Shown: positions 1 through 6,240 of the stretch, in pieces
Layout: the number at the start of each line of letters is the position of its first letter
Numbering within the stretch: position 1 is the stretch's first letter
NCBI RefSeq assembly: GCF_012033695.1
Contig: NZ_JAAVJI010000002.1
Location: 1 to 64,000 of the forward strand
Source: Pseudomonas quercus
GTDB taxonomy: Bacteria; Pseudomonadota; Gammaproteobacteria; Pseudomonadales; Pseudomonadaceae
Length of the DNA stretch: 64,000 nucleotides
Reading direction: 5' to 3'
Notes under the pieces: generated by a model
Told to the model about the DNA's origin: nothing
Databases searched by the model: none
The model's input: only the letters and a program-made list of their open reading frames with translations
Made by a program: the position numbers and the translations under genes

Positions 1-30
1 GTAAGCGGCCAGCAAACACACCTTCAAAAA
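1..30 (+). repeat. Left terminal inverted repeat of the IS66 element
   Basis: The window opens with GTAAGCGGCCAGC, an IS66-type terminus, 98 bases ahead of tnpA. The coincidence with base 1 suggests that the sequence begins at an assembly break in a repeated element. Confidence 0.65.
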
Positions 31-51
31 TCCAGAATTAAGGGCAATGGT

Positions 52-71
52 GTCCGCCTATTTAAGCGGAC
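52..71 (+). repeat. Small inverted repeat upstream of tnpA
   Basis: GTCCGC at 52-57 and GCGGAC at 66-71 are exact reverse complements separated by an 8-base AT-rich loop. They sit between the IS terminus and tnpA. The structure may limit read-through into the transposase genes or be part of the end-recognition region; neither is proven by the sequence. Confidence 0.4.
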
Positions 72-98
72 GCGATCACCCTTATCGCTAGGATTTCC

Positions 99-416
99 AT
101 GCGCCAACGAAGCTCTTACCCCAAACCCTTTAAAGCCCAGGTCGTTCAGGAATGTCTGCAACCCGGCGCCTCCGTTTCCAGCGTCGCCATCAGCCACGGC
201 ATCAATGCCAACGTAATTCGCAAGTGGTTGCCGATTTACCGCGATAAACCCGTCGCGCCACTTCCCGCGTTTGTGCCGCTGCAACCGATGCCTAAACGGC
301 ACGCTGATGAAGCGGTAGTTATCGCACTGCCGCTGGGCAAAAAATCTATCACGGTCAAATGGCCCATCTCCGACCCGGACGGCTGCGCACGCTTCATTCG
401 CAGCCTCTCGCAATGA
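99..416 (+). CDS. tnpA: IS66 accessory protein TnpA (helix-turn-helix)
   Basis: A 105-residue protein with an N-terminal helix-turn-helix region (about residues 8-48, ending in NANVIRKW) of the kind found in the first ORF of IS66 elements. It is thought to bind the IS ends or to assist transposition; its exact role is not settled for the family. An ATG at 99 follows TAGGA at a usable distance. The stop codon overlaps the start of tnpB in the arrangement ATGA at 413-416, which indicates translational coupling. Length is normal for the family. Confidence 0.9.
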   Translation: MRQRSSYPKPFKAQVVQECLQPGASVSSVAISHGINANVIRKWLPIYRDKPVAPLPAFVPLQPMPKRHADEAVVIALPLGKKSITVKWPISDPDGCARFIRSLSQ

Positions 417-748
417 TACGCATCGACGCCATCTGGCTCTCGACCGCGCCCATGGACATGCGCGCTGGCACCGAGACTGCGCTAGCCCGCGTGGTAGCGG
501 TGTTCGGTGCGGCAAAGCCGCACAGCGCTTATCTGTTTGCCAATCGCCGCGCCAACCGGATGAAGGTGCTGGTGCATGATGGCGTGGGCATCTGGCTTGC
601 CGCACGCCGGTTGAACCAAGGCAAGTTTCACTGGCTTGGCACTCATCGCGGCCTGGAAGTCGAACTCGACGCTGAACAACTGCACGCGCTGGTGCTCGGT
701 TTGCCATGGCAGCGTGTAGGTGTGAACGGCGTGATTACGGTAGTTTAG
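413..748 (+). CDS. tnpB: IS66 Orf2-like protein TnpB
   Basis: A 111-residue protein that opens with MIRIDAIWLSTAPMDMRAG and carries the conserved NRRANRMKVLVHDG and LAARRLNQGKFHW segments of IS66 TnpB. The family is required for transposition in studied elements but has no known enzymatic activity. I place the start at the ATG at 413, because it overlaps the tnpA stop by the classic ATGA and removes an 18-residue extension that is not part of the family. The gene is intact. Confidence 0.92.
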   Translation: MIRIDAIWLSTAPMDMRAGTETALARVVAVFGAAKPHSAYLFANRRANRMKVLVHDGVGIWLAARRLNQGKFHWLGTHRGLEVELDAEQLHALVLGLPWQRVGVNGVITVV

Positions 749-797
749 TCCTGCCTTTGAGCTGTGTCGGATGAGTTGCTTTGGTAAAATCCACGGC

Positions 798-2324
798 ATG
801 ACTTCCTTGCCCAATCTCGACCAAATGACACCCGACCAACTGCGCGCACTCGCTGCGCAGTTGCTGTCGAAGGTCGACACCATGGGTCGAAAGATCCATC
901 GTGACGAGACGATCATCGAACAGCTCTCTCACGAAATTGCCATCCTCAAACACCACAAGTTCGCCAAACGCAGCGAGCAGATCAGCCCAGCTCAAGGCAG
1001 TTTGCTGGATGACCTGCTCAACACCGACCTTGAGGCCATTGAGGCAGAACTGGACGCGCTTCGTCCTGCCCCGACGCCAGACGAAACCCGCCAAAAGCCC
1101 AAGCGCGCGCCGCTGCCGACGCAGTTCCCACGCACCGTCATTCGTCACGAGCCAGAGAACACCCAGTGCGCTTGCGGCTGCCAGCTTCAGCGCATCGGCG
1201 AAGACGTCAGCGAAAAGCTGGATTACACACCGGGTGTGTTCACCGTTGAGCAGCATGTACGTGGCAAGTGGGCCTGCCGCCAGTGCGAAACGCTGATCCA
1301 GGCGCCGGTGCCCGCCCAAGTCATAGACAAGGGCATCCCTACTGCCGGTCTGCTGGCCCATGTGATGGTGACCAAGTTCTCCGACCATTTACCGCTGTAC
1401 CGGCAGGAAAAGATCTTTGGCCGTGCAGGCCTGGCGATCCCGCGCTCAACACTGGCTCAGTGGGTGGGCCAAACTGGCGTGCAACTCCAGCCACTGGTGG
1501 ATGCACTGCGGGAAGTCGTACTCGCCCAGCGAGTCGTGCATGCCGATGAAACGCCGGTGCAGATGCTGGCCCCCGGCGAGAAGAAAACGCACCGAGCGTA
1601 TGTCTGGGCTTATTGCACCACGCCGTTCTCGGTACTGAAGGCGGTGGTCTACGACTTCAGCCCCAGCCGTGCTGGCGAACATGCACGTAACTTCCTTGGC
1701 ACGTGGAACGGCAAGCTGGTCTGCGATGACTTCGCGGGCTACAAGGCCAGCTTCGAGCTGGGCATCACCGAAATCGGCTGCATGGCCCACGCTCGCCGCA
1801 AGTTCTTTGACCTGCATGTGGCAAACAAAAGCCAGTTGGCCGAACAGGCACTGCACTCAATCGGCGGCCTGTACGAGATCGAGCGGCAAGCCAAAGAAAT
1901 GAACGATGAAGACCGCCGGCGATTACGTCAGGAAATAGCGGTTCCCGTCGCAGCAAAGTTGCATGAATGGATGCTGGCTCAACGCGAGCTTGTGCCAGAA
2001 GGCTCGGCGGTGGCCAAGGCCTTGGACTACAGCCTGAAACGCTGGGTAGCGCTGACGCGCTACCTGGAAGATGGTACCGTGCCCATCGACAACAACCCTG
2101 TCGAGAACACGATCAGGCCTTGGGCGCTTGGGCGCTCCAATTGGTTGTTCGCCGGGTCTCTGCGCAGCGGCAAACGAGCGGCCGCGATCATGAGTTTGAT
2201 CCAGTCGGCACGCATGAATGGGCATGATCCGTATGCTTATCTCAAAGATGTGCTGACGCGGTTGCCGACGCAGAAAGCCAGTGAGATTGAGCATCTGCTG
2301 CCGCATCAATGGATGCCGGACTGA
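798..2324 (+). CDS. tnpC: IS66 transposase TnpC (DDE type)
   Basis: The 508-residue transposase of the element. From the ATG at 798 it has an N-terminal coiled region (about 1-90), a zinc-finger-like segment with cysteines near 124, 126, 128, 160 and 163, and the DDE catalytic core. Candidate acidic residues are Asp250 in VVHADETP, Asp310/311 in LVCDDFAGY and Glu436 in DNNPVENTIRPWALGR. The C-terminal IS66 domain is present, so the enzyme looks intact and potentially active. An upstream ATG at 771 is in frame, but the sequence after 798 is what matches the family start. The stop lies 5 bases before the convergent GNAT gene stop. Confidence 0.95.
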   Translation: MTSLPNLDQMTPDQLRALAAQLLSKVDTMGRKIHRDETIIEQLSHEIAILKHHKFAKRSEQISPAQGSLLDDLLNTDLEAIEAELDALRPAPTPDETRQKPKRAPLPTQFPRTVIRHEPENTQCACGCQLQRIGEDVSEKLDYTPGVFTVEQHVRGKWACRQCETLIQAPVPAQVIDKGIPTAGLLAHVMVTKFSDHLPLYRQEKIFGRAGLAIPRSTLAQWVGQTGVQLQPLVDALREVVLAQRVVHADETPVQMLAPGEKKTHRAYVWAYCTTPFSVLKAVVYDFSPSRAGEHARNFLGTWNGKLVCDDFAGYKASFELGITEIGCMAHARRKFFDLHVANKSQLAEQALHSIGGLYEIERQAKEMNDEDRRRLRQEIAVPVAAKLHEWMLAQRELVPEGSAVAKALDYSLKRWVALTRYLEDGTVPIDNNPVENTIRPWALGRSNWLFAGSLRSGKRAAAIMSLIQSARMNGHDPYAYLKDVLTRLPTQKASEIEHLLPHQWMPD

Positions 2325-2329
2325 CTTAC

Positions 2330-2851
2330 TCAGCCTGAGTTTGGCAGCCTGCTTGTCGCCCGCGTGACGTCCATTAGCTCTTCACTGGCCAACTGTTTCC
2401 GCATCGGTGTACAAGCCAGCTCAAGACCGGAGGGCGAGGTATAGATGGCTTGATTATCTCCGTGATAGCCACACCGACGGTAGAACGCGGTTGCGTTAGG
2501 GGTAGCATCTAAATGGATGTCGACGATTCCGGCTTTAAAGGCCAGTCGCTCAAGGTATAGGAGCATTGCCTTGCCAATCCCCTGTCCCATGAATGCAGGC
2601 AAAACGAAAATAGCGCCTATCTCTCCAGACTGGAAATCAATCAGACCTGTTGCGACCGGTGTCTCGCCCAACCAGGCAACGTGGTACTCCTTTTCCACCC
2701 AAGCCCGATATCGGTCTGTGAGCGGCACATCAGTCCACGCCATTACTTGCTCAGCGGTATAGACAGTAATGCATTGATGCCGGATCGCCTGGAGGCGTAT
2801 ATCAAACGCGGCCTCGGCGTCAGTACGTTTGGCTGGGCGAATCAACAGCAT
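2330..2851 (-). CDS. GNAT-family N-acetyltransferase
   Basis: A 173-residue single-domain GNAT protein. The acetyl-CoA loop is visible as FMGQGIGKAML following the beta-strand IGAIFVLPA, and the C-terminal part contains NATAFYRRCGYHG, typical of the alpha4 region. It would transfer an acetyl group from acetyl-CoA to an amine; the substrate cannot be told. Two in-frame upstream starts exist (TTG at 2872, ATG at 2869). I choose the ATG at 2851 because AGGAGAG lies 6 bases before it and the family begins LLIRPA. The gene is convergent with tnpC, almost abutting it, and may be an IS passenger. Confidence 0.85.
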   Translation of the reverse strand: MLLIRPAKRTDAEAAFDIRLQAIRHQCITVYTAEQVMAWTDVPLTDRYRAWVEKEYHVAWLGETPVATGLIDFQSGEIGAIFVLPAFMGQGIGKAMLLYLERLAFKAGIVDIHLDATPNATAFYRRCGYHGDNQAIYTSPSGLELACTPMRKQLASEELMDVTRATSRLPNSG

Positions 2852-2889
2852 CTTCACTCTCCTTGTCATCAATGATTTGGAAGGGGGAT

Positions 2890-2920
2890 GAAAAAGCCCC
2901 TTCCATTTCTGGCGGGGCTT
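2890..2920 (-). terminator. Rho-independent terminator-like hairpin, minus strand, with no obvious gene in front
   Basis: Read on the minus strand, AAGCCCC and GGGGCTT pair across a 13-base loop and are followed by a T run. It would stop transcription coming from the right before the GNAT gene. The nearest minus-strand gene upstream ends 365 bases away at 3285, so it may be a relic of a lost gene. Confidence 0.6.
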
Positions 2921-3116
2921 CTGGTCAATGCTTCTGTTCTAAGCGCGCATCGCCCTATGGCCCGCCAATGGCAGTCATCAAGGGGCGCATCATGCTAACG
3001 AGATTTGTAGGGGTCATTGATTGATAATCTGGAGATTTGAGCACTGTGTCAATAACCGAAAATGCGAACTGGCGAGTCGCTCTTTTGTGAAATCTGATCG
3101 TATTTAGACCATTTGC
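2921..3116. other. Non-coding stretch inside or beside the IS66 element
   Basis: I see no coding frame of plausible composition between the orphan terminator and the candidate right inverted repeat. The stretch could be a degraded remainder of passenger DNA. Beyond it, 3147-3284 is also non-coding. Confidence 0.5.
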
Positions 3117-3146
3117 TTTGTCCAGACGACTTCACCAGACGCTTAC
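3117..3146 (-). repeat. Candidate right terminal inverted repeat of the IS66 element
   Basis: On the minus strand the sequence starts GTAAGCGTCTGGTGAAGTC, sharing GTAAGCG and 12 of 19 bases with the left end at base 1. IS66 ends are often imperfect. The distance of about 820 bases from tnpC is long for the family and would require a passenger. Confidence 0.5.
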
Positions 3147-3284
3147 GGTAATGCACTGAGGATGCATGAGAAATACGTATGATGAGCCAGAACTAGTGCC
3201 CACCTAAATCAGTTGGACACTGTGGCCTTCAGCGATAGCTTCAGGAAGATGTGTTTGCCGGGAGGTTACCCTTTAACTGATCTC

Positions 3285-4619
3285 TCACTCGTTGCGCCAA
3301 GAGAGCGGAGCTCCGTCGAGCCACCCCTGCACCTTGCCCACGAGCTCCTCCATGGCTTCAACTGTCTCGTCCTCAGGCAGTGCACCATTCGCCTCCAAAA
3401 AGTACACCCCCCACTCCCCATCGACTAAGTCACAGTAATAAGCAGATATGGTGTCGGAACCCAGCATGTCGTCCATATGACGAAGGTGGTTATTCTTCAC
3501 CCCTCCGTAACGCAGGTGTGCTAACAACGATTGCATGAAGAAAGCCGCTTGACTCTTAAGCCCGGAGTTACTCTTTTTCGTAAACATACTTGGCACTACC
3601 ATATTCTCGCTATTTCGAGAGTATCTAGTGTAGACGAAGTGCTTTTCAAGGACACAAGCGCAAGTGAAGTGTGCAAATGGCTTCATGATTACATCTGCGG
3701 TGCAATCCTCCGAAAAACGATCTGCCACATAATATTCTTTAATGACCTGGCAGAGTGCTTCCTCCGAAAGTTTACTCTCAAATGCAAAGACTCCCTTGAA
3801 TATGGGTGGCGCACTATCGTCGAGCACCGCGACGCCCGACAGCAGATGCAGGCTTTCTCGAAGTTCATTTGCGGTTAGACCCGTCTTCACCTCAATAACT
3901 GCTCGTACCGCGTTAGGCGGCACTACCACCAAATCCCCCTCTCTAAAGAGAGGGGCATACTCTAATCTATCGTAAATTACGACATCGAGCTGTCTAGAGC
4001 ATCCGTAAATAAATCCAGTTGCAACATGATACCGTTCAGGTAGATTCTTGCGCAGAACATTCTGCAATAGATTCTCTCTATAAGTTCCGACCGTGCCGGA
4101 ATGAGATATAATCAACCTTATCCTTGCGCTTAGATCATCAAGCTCACTCGCAATGGAGGCCGCAAACATTCTTCGCTTTTCAGACTCTTCCCTTTGCTTA
4201 CCAAGAATCAAGTAGATTTCCTTCACCTTCATGCGCGTATCTGATTTTACAGCAAAGCTATTACTGGCCACCAAAGCCTTCAGAACAAATGTCAAAACCT
4301 CTGTACTAAGCCTCGCCCTGCCGTCCTTATGCAAAAGATCTATAAGTTTCGGAATTTCGATTTTTTCATTCTGCCGTATCAGGGCGCTGGCGGTGTCTTG
4401 AACAAATTTGTATTGAGCAAATGCCTTACTGTCCCTCGCCAAGGAGGTCGGATGTAATTTCAGGCGGGACTTAATTTCTATCGGAATATCCTTCCAATTT
4501 CCGTCTAAGTCGCAGACACCAAGAGTGTTCTGTGTTTCGCTCATTACGATGAAAACCTGAAGATCAGACCAATCGGCTTCATCGACAAAGTAGGTTTTGC
4601 CAATATCTACGCTCTTCAT
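3285..4619 (-). CDS. DUF6602-like protein with a PD-(D/E)XK nuclease-type core
   Basis: A 444-residue protein of unknown function. The centre carries the pattern of a restriction-endonuclease-like fold: Glu182 in TYRENLLQNVL, Asp212 in SRQLDVVIYD and Glu243-x-Lys245 in AVIEVKTGL, which resembles the DUF6602 family. Residues 1-170 form a separate, mainly helical domain that I do not recognise, and about 150 residues follow the core. I start at the ATG at 4619, preceded by AGGGAG 8 bases away; an in-frame ATG at 4697 has no ribosome-binding site. The gene is visibly AT-richer than the chromosome and lies beside an IS, so it was probably acquired. DNA cleavage is inference from the motif; substrate and partners are unknown. 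Confidence 0.7.
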   Translation of the reverse strand: MKSVDIGKTYFVDEADWSDLQVFIVMSETQNTLGVCDLDGNWKDIPIEIKSRLKLHPTSLARDSKAFAQYKFVQDTASALIRQNEKIEIPKLIDLLHKDGRARLSTEVLTFVLKALVASNSFAVKSDTRMKVKEIYLILGKQREESEKRRMFAASIASELDDLSARIRLIISHSGTVGTYRENLLQNVLRKNLPERYHVATGFIYGCSRQLDVVIYDRLEYAPLFREGDLVVVPPNAVRAVIEVKTGLTANELRESLHLLSGVAVLDDSAPPIFKGVFAFESKLSEEALCQVIKEYYVADRFSEDCTADVIMKPFAHFTCACVLEKHFVYTRYSRNSENMVVPSMFTKKSNSGLKSQAAFFMQSLLAHLRYGGVKNNHLRHMDDMLGSDTISAYYCDLVDGEWGVYFLEANGALPEDETVEAMEELVGKVQGWLDGAPLSWRNE

Positions 4620-4943
4620 GCATCGAACTCCCTGATAGTGAAGACGCCCATCGTTCAGATGTGGCACAACGCCAAGAGTATCTGTTATGAGCAGCATAGG
4701 CGAAGCGACGTTAGAGATTCAGGCACAATAGATGAGCCCTTTGAAACACACGATGCCGGTTACACCTCAGGATAGAGGGTCTGCAAACGGATACGTTTAT
4801 GACTGACAGGGGTTCTACCTGCGCGTCAGTGTACGCGCTTGGAACGTGTCTGTGATGAGTCGCTGGAAAGGCTATGGGCTAGTGAGGTTCGATGGGCGTA
4901 AGCGGAGCAATTATGCGGGGGCTAGTCTCCACGCGCTTCGACT

Positions 4944-4998
4944 GGCCTCAACCAGACTGGATTGAGGCTCACCTTTCCTCGAAGACCGGCAGGTCTTC
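4944..4998. repeat. Two adjacent inverted repeats
   Basis: GCCTCAA at 4944-4950 pairs with TTGAGGC at 4962-4968, and the inner CCAG and CTGG extend the stem. Twelve bases later GAAGACC at 4981-4987 pairs exactly with GGTCTTC at 4992-4998 around GGCA. Neither has a T run, so they are not ordinary terminators. They may be recombination or protein-binding sites left from mobile DNA. Confidence 0.5.
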
Positions 4999-5110
4999 AT
5001 CATCGCTTTTGATCACAAATTGATAGCTTGGAGGGGCTTACCTCAACTATTCCAGCATGCTCTCTCTAGCCCGCTAAGCAGGGTTTGCGGGTATGTCGAC
5101 GGGTACCTTG

Positions 5111-5180
5111 TGGCTTTGGCTTTGGCTTTGGCTTTGGCTTTGGCTTTGGCTTTGGCTTTGGCGGTAGCGGTAGCGGTAGC
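5111..5180. repeat. Hexanucleotide tandem array
   Basis: Eight consecutive copies of TGGCTT (5111-5158) are followed by a partial copy and then three copies of GGTAGC (5163-5180). On the minus strand the array would encode alternating Lys-Pro, but that frame has no recognisable protein around it. Such arrays change copy number by slippage. Confidence 0.9.
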
Positions 5181-5343
5181 GGCGGATGCTTGAGACGAAA
5201 GGGTAGAGAGCAAATTGGAGCGGGTAATGAATGGTGTATCTGCTGACCAAGCTGAGGCCCCGAGTCAGTTATCACAGGCGCAACTGGGAAGGGTTGGCGG
5301 CATGGCCAATGCGAGGGGCACGTACGAAAATAGTACAGAAAAT

Positions 5344-5361
5344 TTTAGTACATGTACTAAA
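5344..5361. promoter_or_regulatory. Perfect 18-bp palindrome, candidate operator
   Basis: TTTAGTACATGTACTAAA is its own reverse complement over all 18 bases. A further half-site, TAGTAC, begins 16 bases before it. The size and symmetry suit a dimeric repressor, but no regulator gene lies next to it. It stands about 65 bases ahead of the greB remnant. Confidence 0.5.
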
Positions 5362-5426
5362 GCTCGAAGGCAGGTAAATCCGGGGGTTGCGGGGAAATAG
5401 TATGCTCCCTAAATCGACTCTGCAAA

Positions 5427-5753
5427 TACAACAAAAAACTGTTGCGCGAGATCGACCGCCGCGTGCGCTACCTGCGCAAGCGGCTGGAAGATGTCAAGGT
5501 GGTTGACTACTCACCTGAGCAGGAAGGCAGGGTGTTTTTCGGGGCGTGGGTCGAAGTCGAGAACCTGGAGGGCGAGACTCGCCGGTTTCGCATCGTGGGT
5601 TATGACGAAATCTACGGGCGCAACGACTACATCTCTATCGATGCCCCCATGGCCCGTGCCTTGCTCAAGAAAGAGGAAGGTGACGAGGTGATGGTGCCCA
5701 CCCCCACGGGCGATGTGTGCTGGATCGTCAACCAGGTAGAGTACGAGGGTTAG
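5427..5753 (+). pseudogene. greB: 5'-truncated greB (transcription elongation factor, C-terminal part)
   Basis: The frame reads YNKKLLREIDRRVRYL, the start of the second coiled-coil helix of GreB, and continues through the whole FKBP-like C-terminal domain to QVEYEG. GreB binds the secondary channel of RNA polymerase and triggers cleavage of backtracked RNA. The first half of the coiled coil, including the family's SENADYQ segment and its acidic tip, is missing: similarity stops abruptly at about 5424 and unrelated DNA follows. Only about 108 residues of some 160 remain, and the only start is a TTG at 5442 without a good ribosome-binding site. I treat it as a non-functional remnant cut by an insertion or deletion. 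Confidence 0.85.
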
Positions 5754-5759
5754 CGTTCT

Positions 5760-6068
5760 TCAAAGGCGCAGCAACCCTTGGCGTGCAACCCGCACCAGGT
5801 CAGCGATAAGGGCCGGGGCATGCTCAGCCGAGGGCGACTGCACCACGGCCAGGTCAAACCGGTTGTCCGCAACGTGCGCCAAGCCCTGGCCGGGGTTCAT
5901 GAACCGTACCGAAAACGGCGTGGCCTTGCCATGGCGCCGGGGCCAGCCATCCAGGTAGCGCAACAGCGTGGGCTGATGCTGACCAATCAATAGAATGCTG
6001 GGGACATGAGAGGTAAGCACAGAGCCCGGCAGCGGGGCCAGGCAGACGACGGGGCGTGGGCAACTCAT
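5760..6068 (-). CDS. Hypothetical protein, possibly a degraded DUF6231-like gene
   Basis: A frame of 102 residues starting at the ATG at 6068, with GGTGGAG about 10 bases before it. The middle (SILLIGQHQPTLLRYLDG) and the segment DNRFDLAVVQ resemble in order and spacing the DUF6231-type protein at 54076, which has [10 protein letters not shown]. The C-terminal half of that family is absent, so this may be a truncated relative. I cannot exclude that it is non-coding; codon use is acceptable for Pseudomonas. Confidence 0.35.
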   Translation of the reverse strand: MSCPRPVVCLAPLPGSVLTSHVPSILLIGQHQPTLLRYLDGWPRRHGKATPFSVRFMNPGQGLAHVADNRFDLAVVQSPSAEHAPALIADLVRVARQGLLRL

Positions 6069-6240
6069 TGGCGGGGTACTCCACCTCACGGGTTTCGCGG
6101 GCGGGTGCGAGGTAACACCGAGCCAGCGCTTTAGCGGTATTTCAGGCAATGAACAACGCCCAGGCGCCCCGCAAGTAGCTGTCTAAATCGGCGCATGTGT
6201 CTGATCCTAGTAGGGGCAGGTTTGAGAGTCAATATCGGCA

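Larger units (their letters stand above)
1..3146 (+). mobile_element. IS66-family insertion sequence, possibly with a GNAT passenger gene
   Basis: The three genes tnpA, tnpB and tnpC lie in the order and overlap pattern of the IS66 family. The first seven bases, GTAAGCG, are typical of IS66 ends, so the left end appears to be base 1 itself. The reverse complement of 3140-3146 is also GTAAGCG, and 12 of the first 19 positions agree between the two ends, so 3146 is the best right-end candidate I can find. That boundary would enclose the GNAT gene as a passenger and make an element of about 3.1 kb. The core up to 2324 is certain; the right boundary is inference. The 8-bp target duplication cannot be tested because no left flank is present. 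Confidence 0.6.
4620..5426. other. Long non-coding region with repeats and palindromes
   Basis: About 800 bases without a convincing gene. It contains two adjacent inverted repeats (4944-4998), a hexamer tandem array (5111-5180) and a perfect 18-bp palindrome (5344-5361). Short open frames exist, including a Lys-Pro repeat frame across the hexamer array and a 61-codon frame at 5215-5400, but none has family resemblance or a good start. The region ends where greB similarity begins abruptly. Confidence 0.6.

Noticed and set aside
24..707. Minus-strand frame of 227 codons opposite tnpA/tnpB
   Set aside because: It is the antisense shadow of two recognised IS66 genes and has no family resemblance.
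3200..3428. Open frame and a possible IS3-like end near 3195-3220
   Set aside because: The frame has no recognisable protein and overlaps the end of the DUF6602 gene. The end-like sequence has no partner or transposase nearby.
5066..5275. Lys-Pro repeat protein on the minus strand
   Set aside because: The repeat arises from a DNA hexamer array and the flanking residues have no coherent domain or ribosome-binding site.
5215..5400. 61-codon frame upstream of the greB remnant
   Set aside because: It runs across the 18-bp palindrome, has unremarkable composition and no family match.
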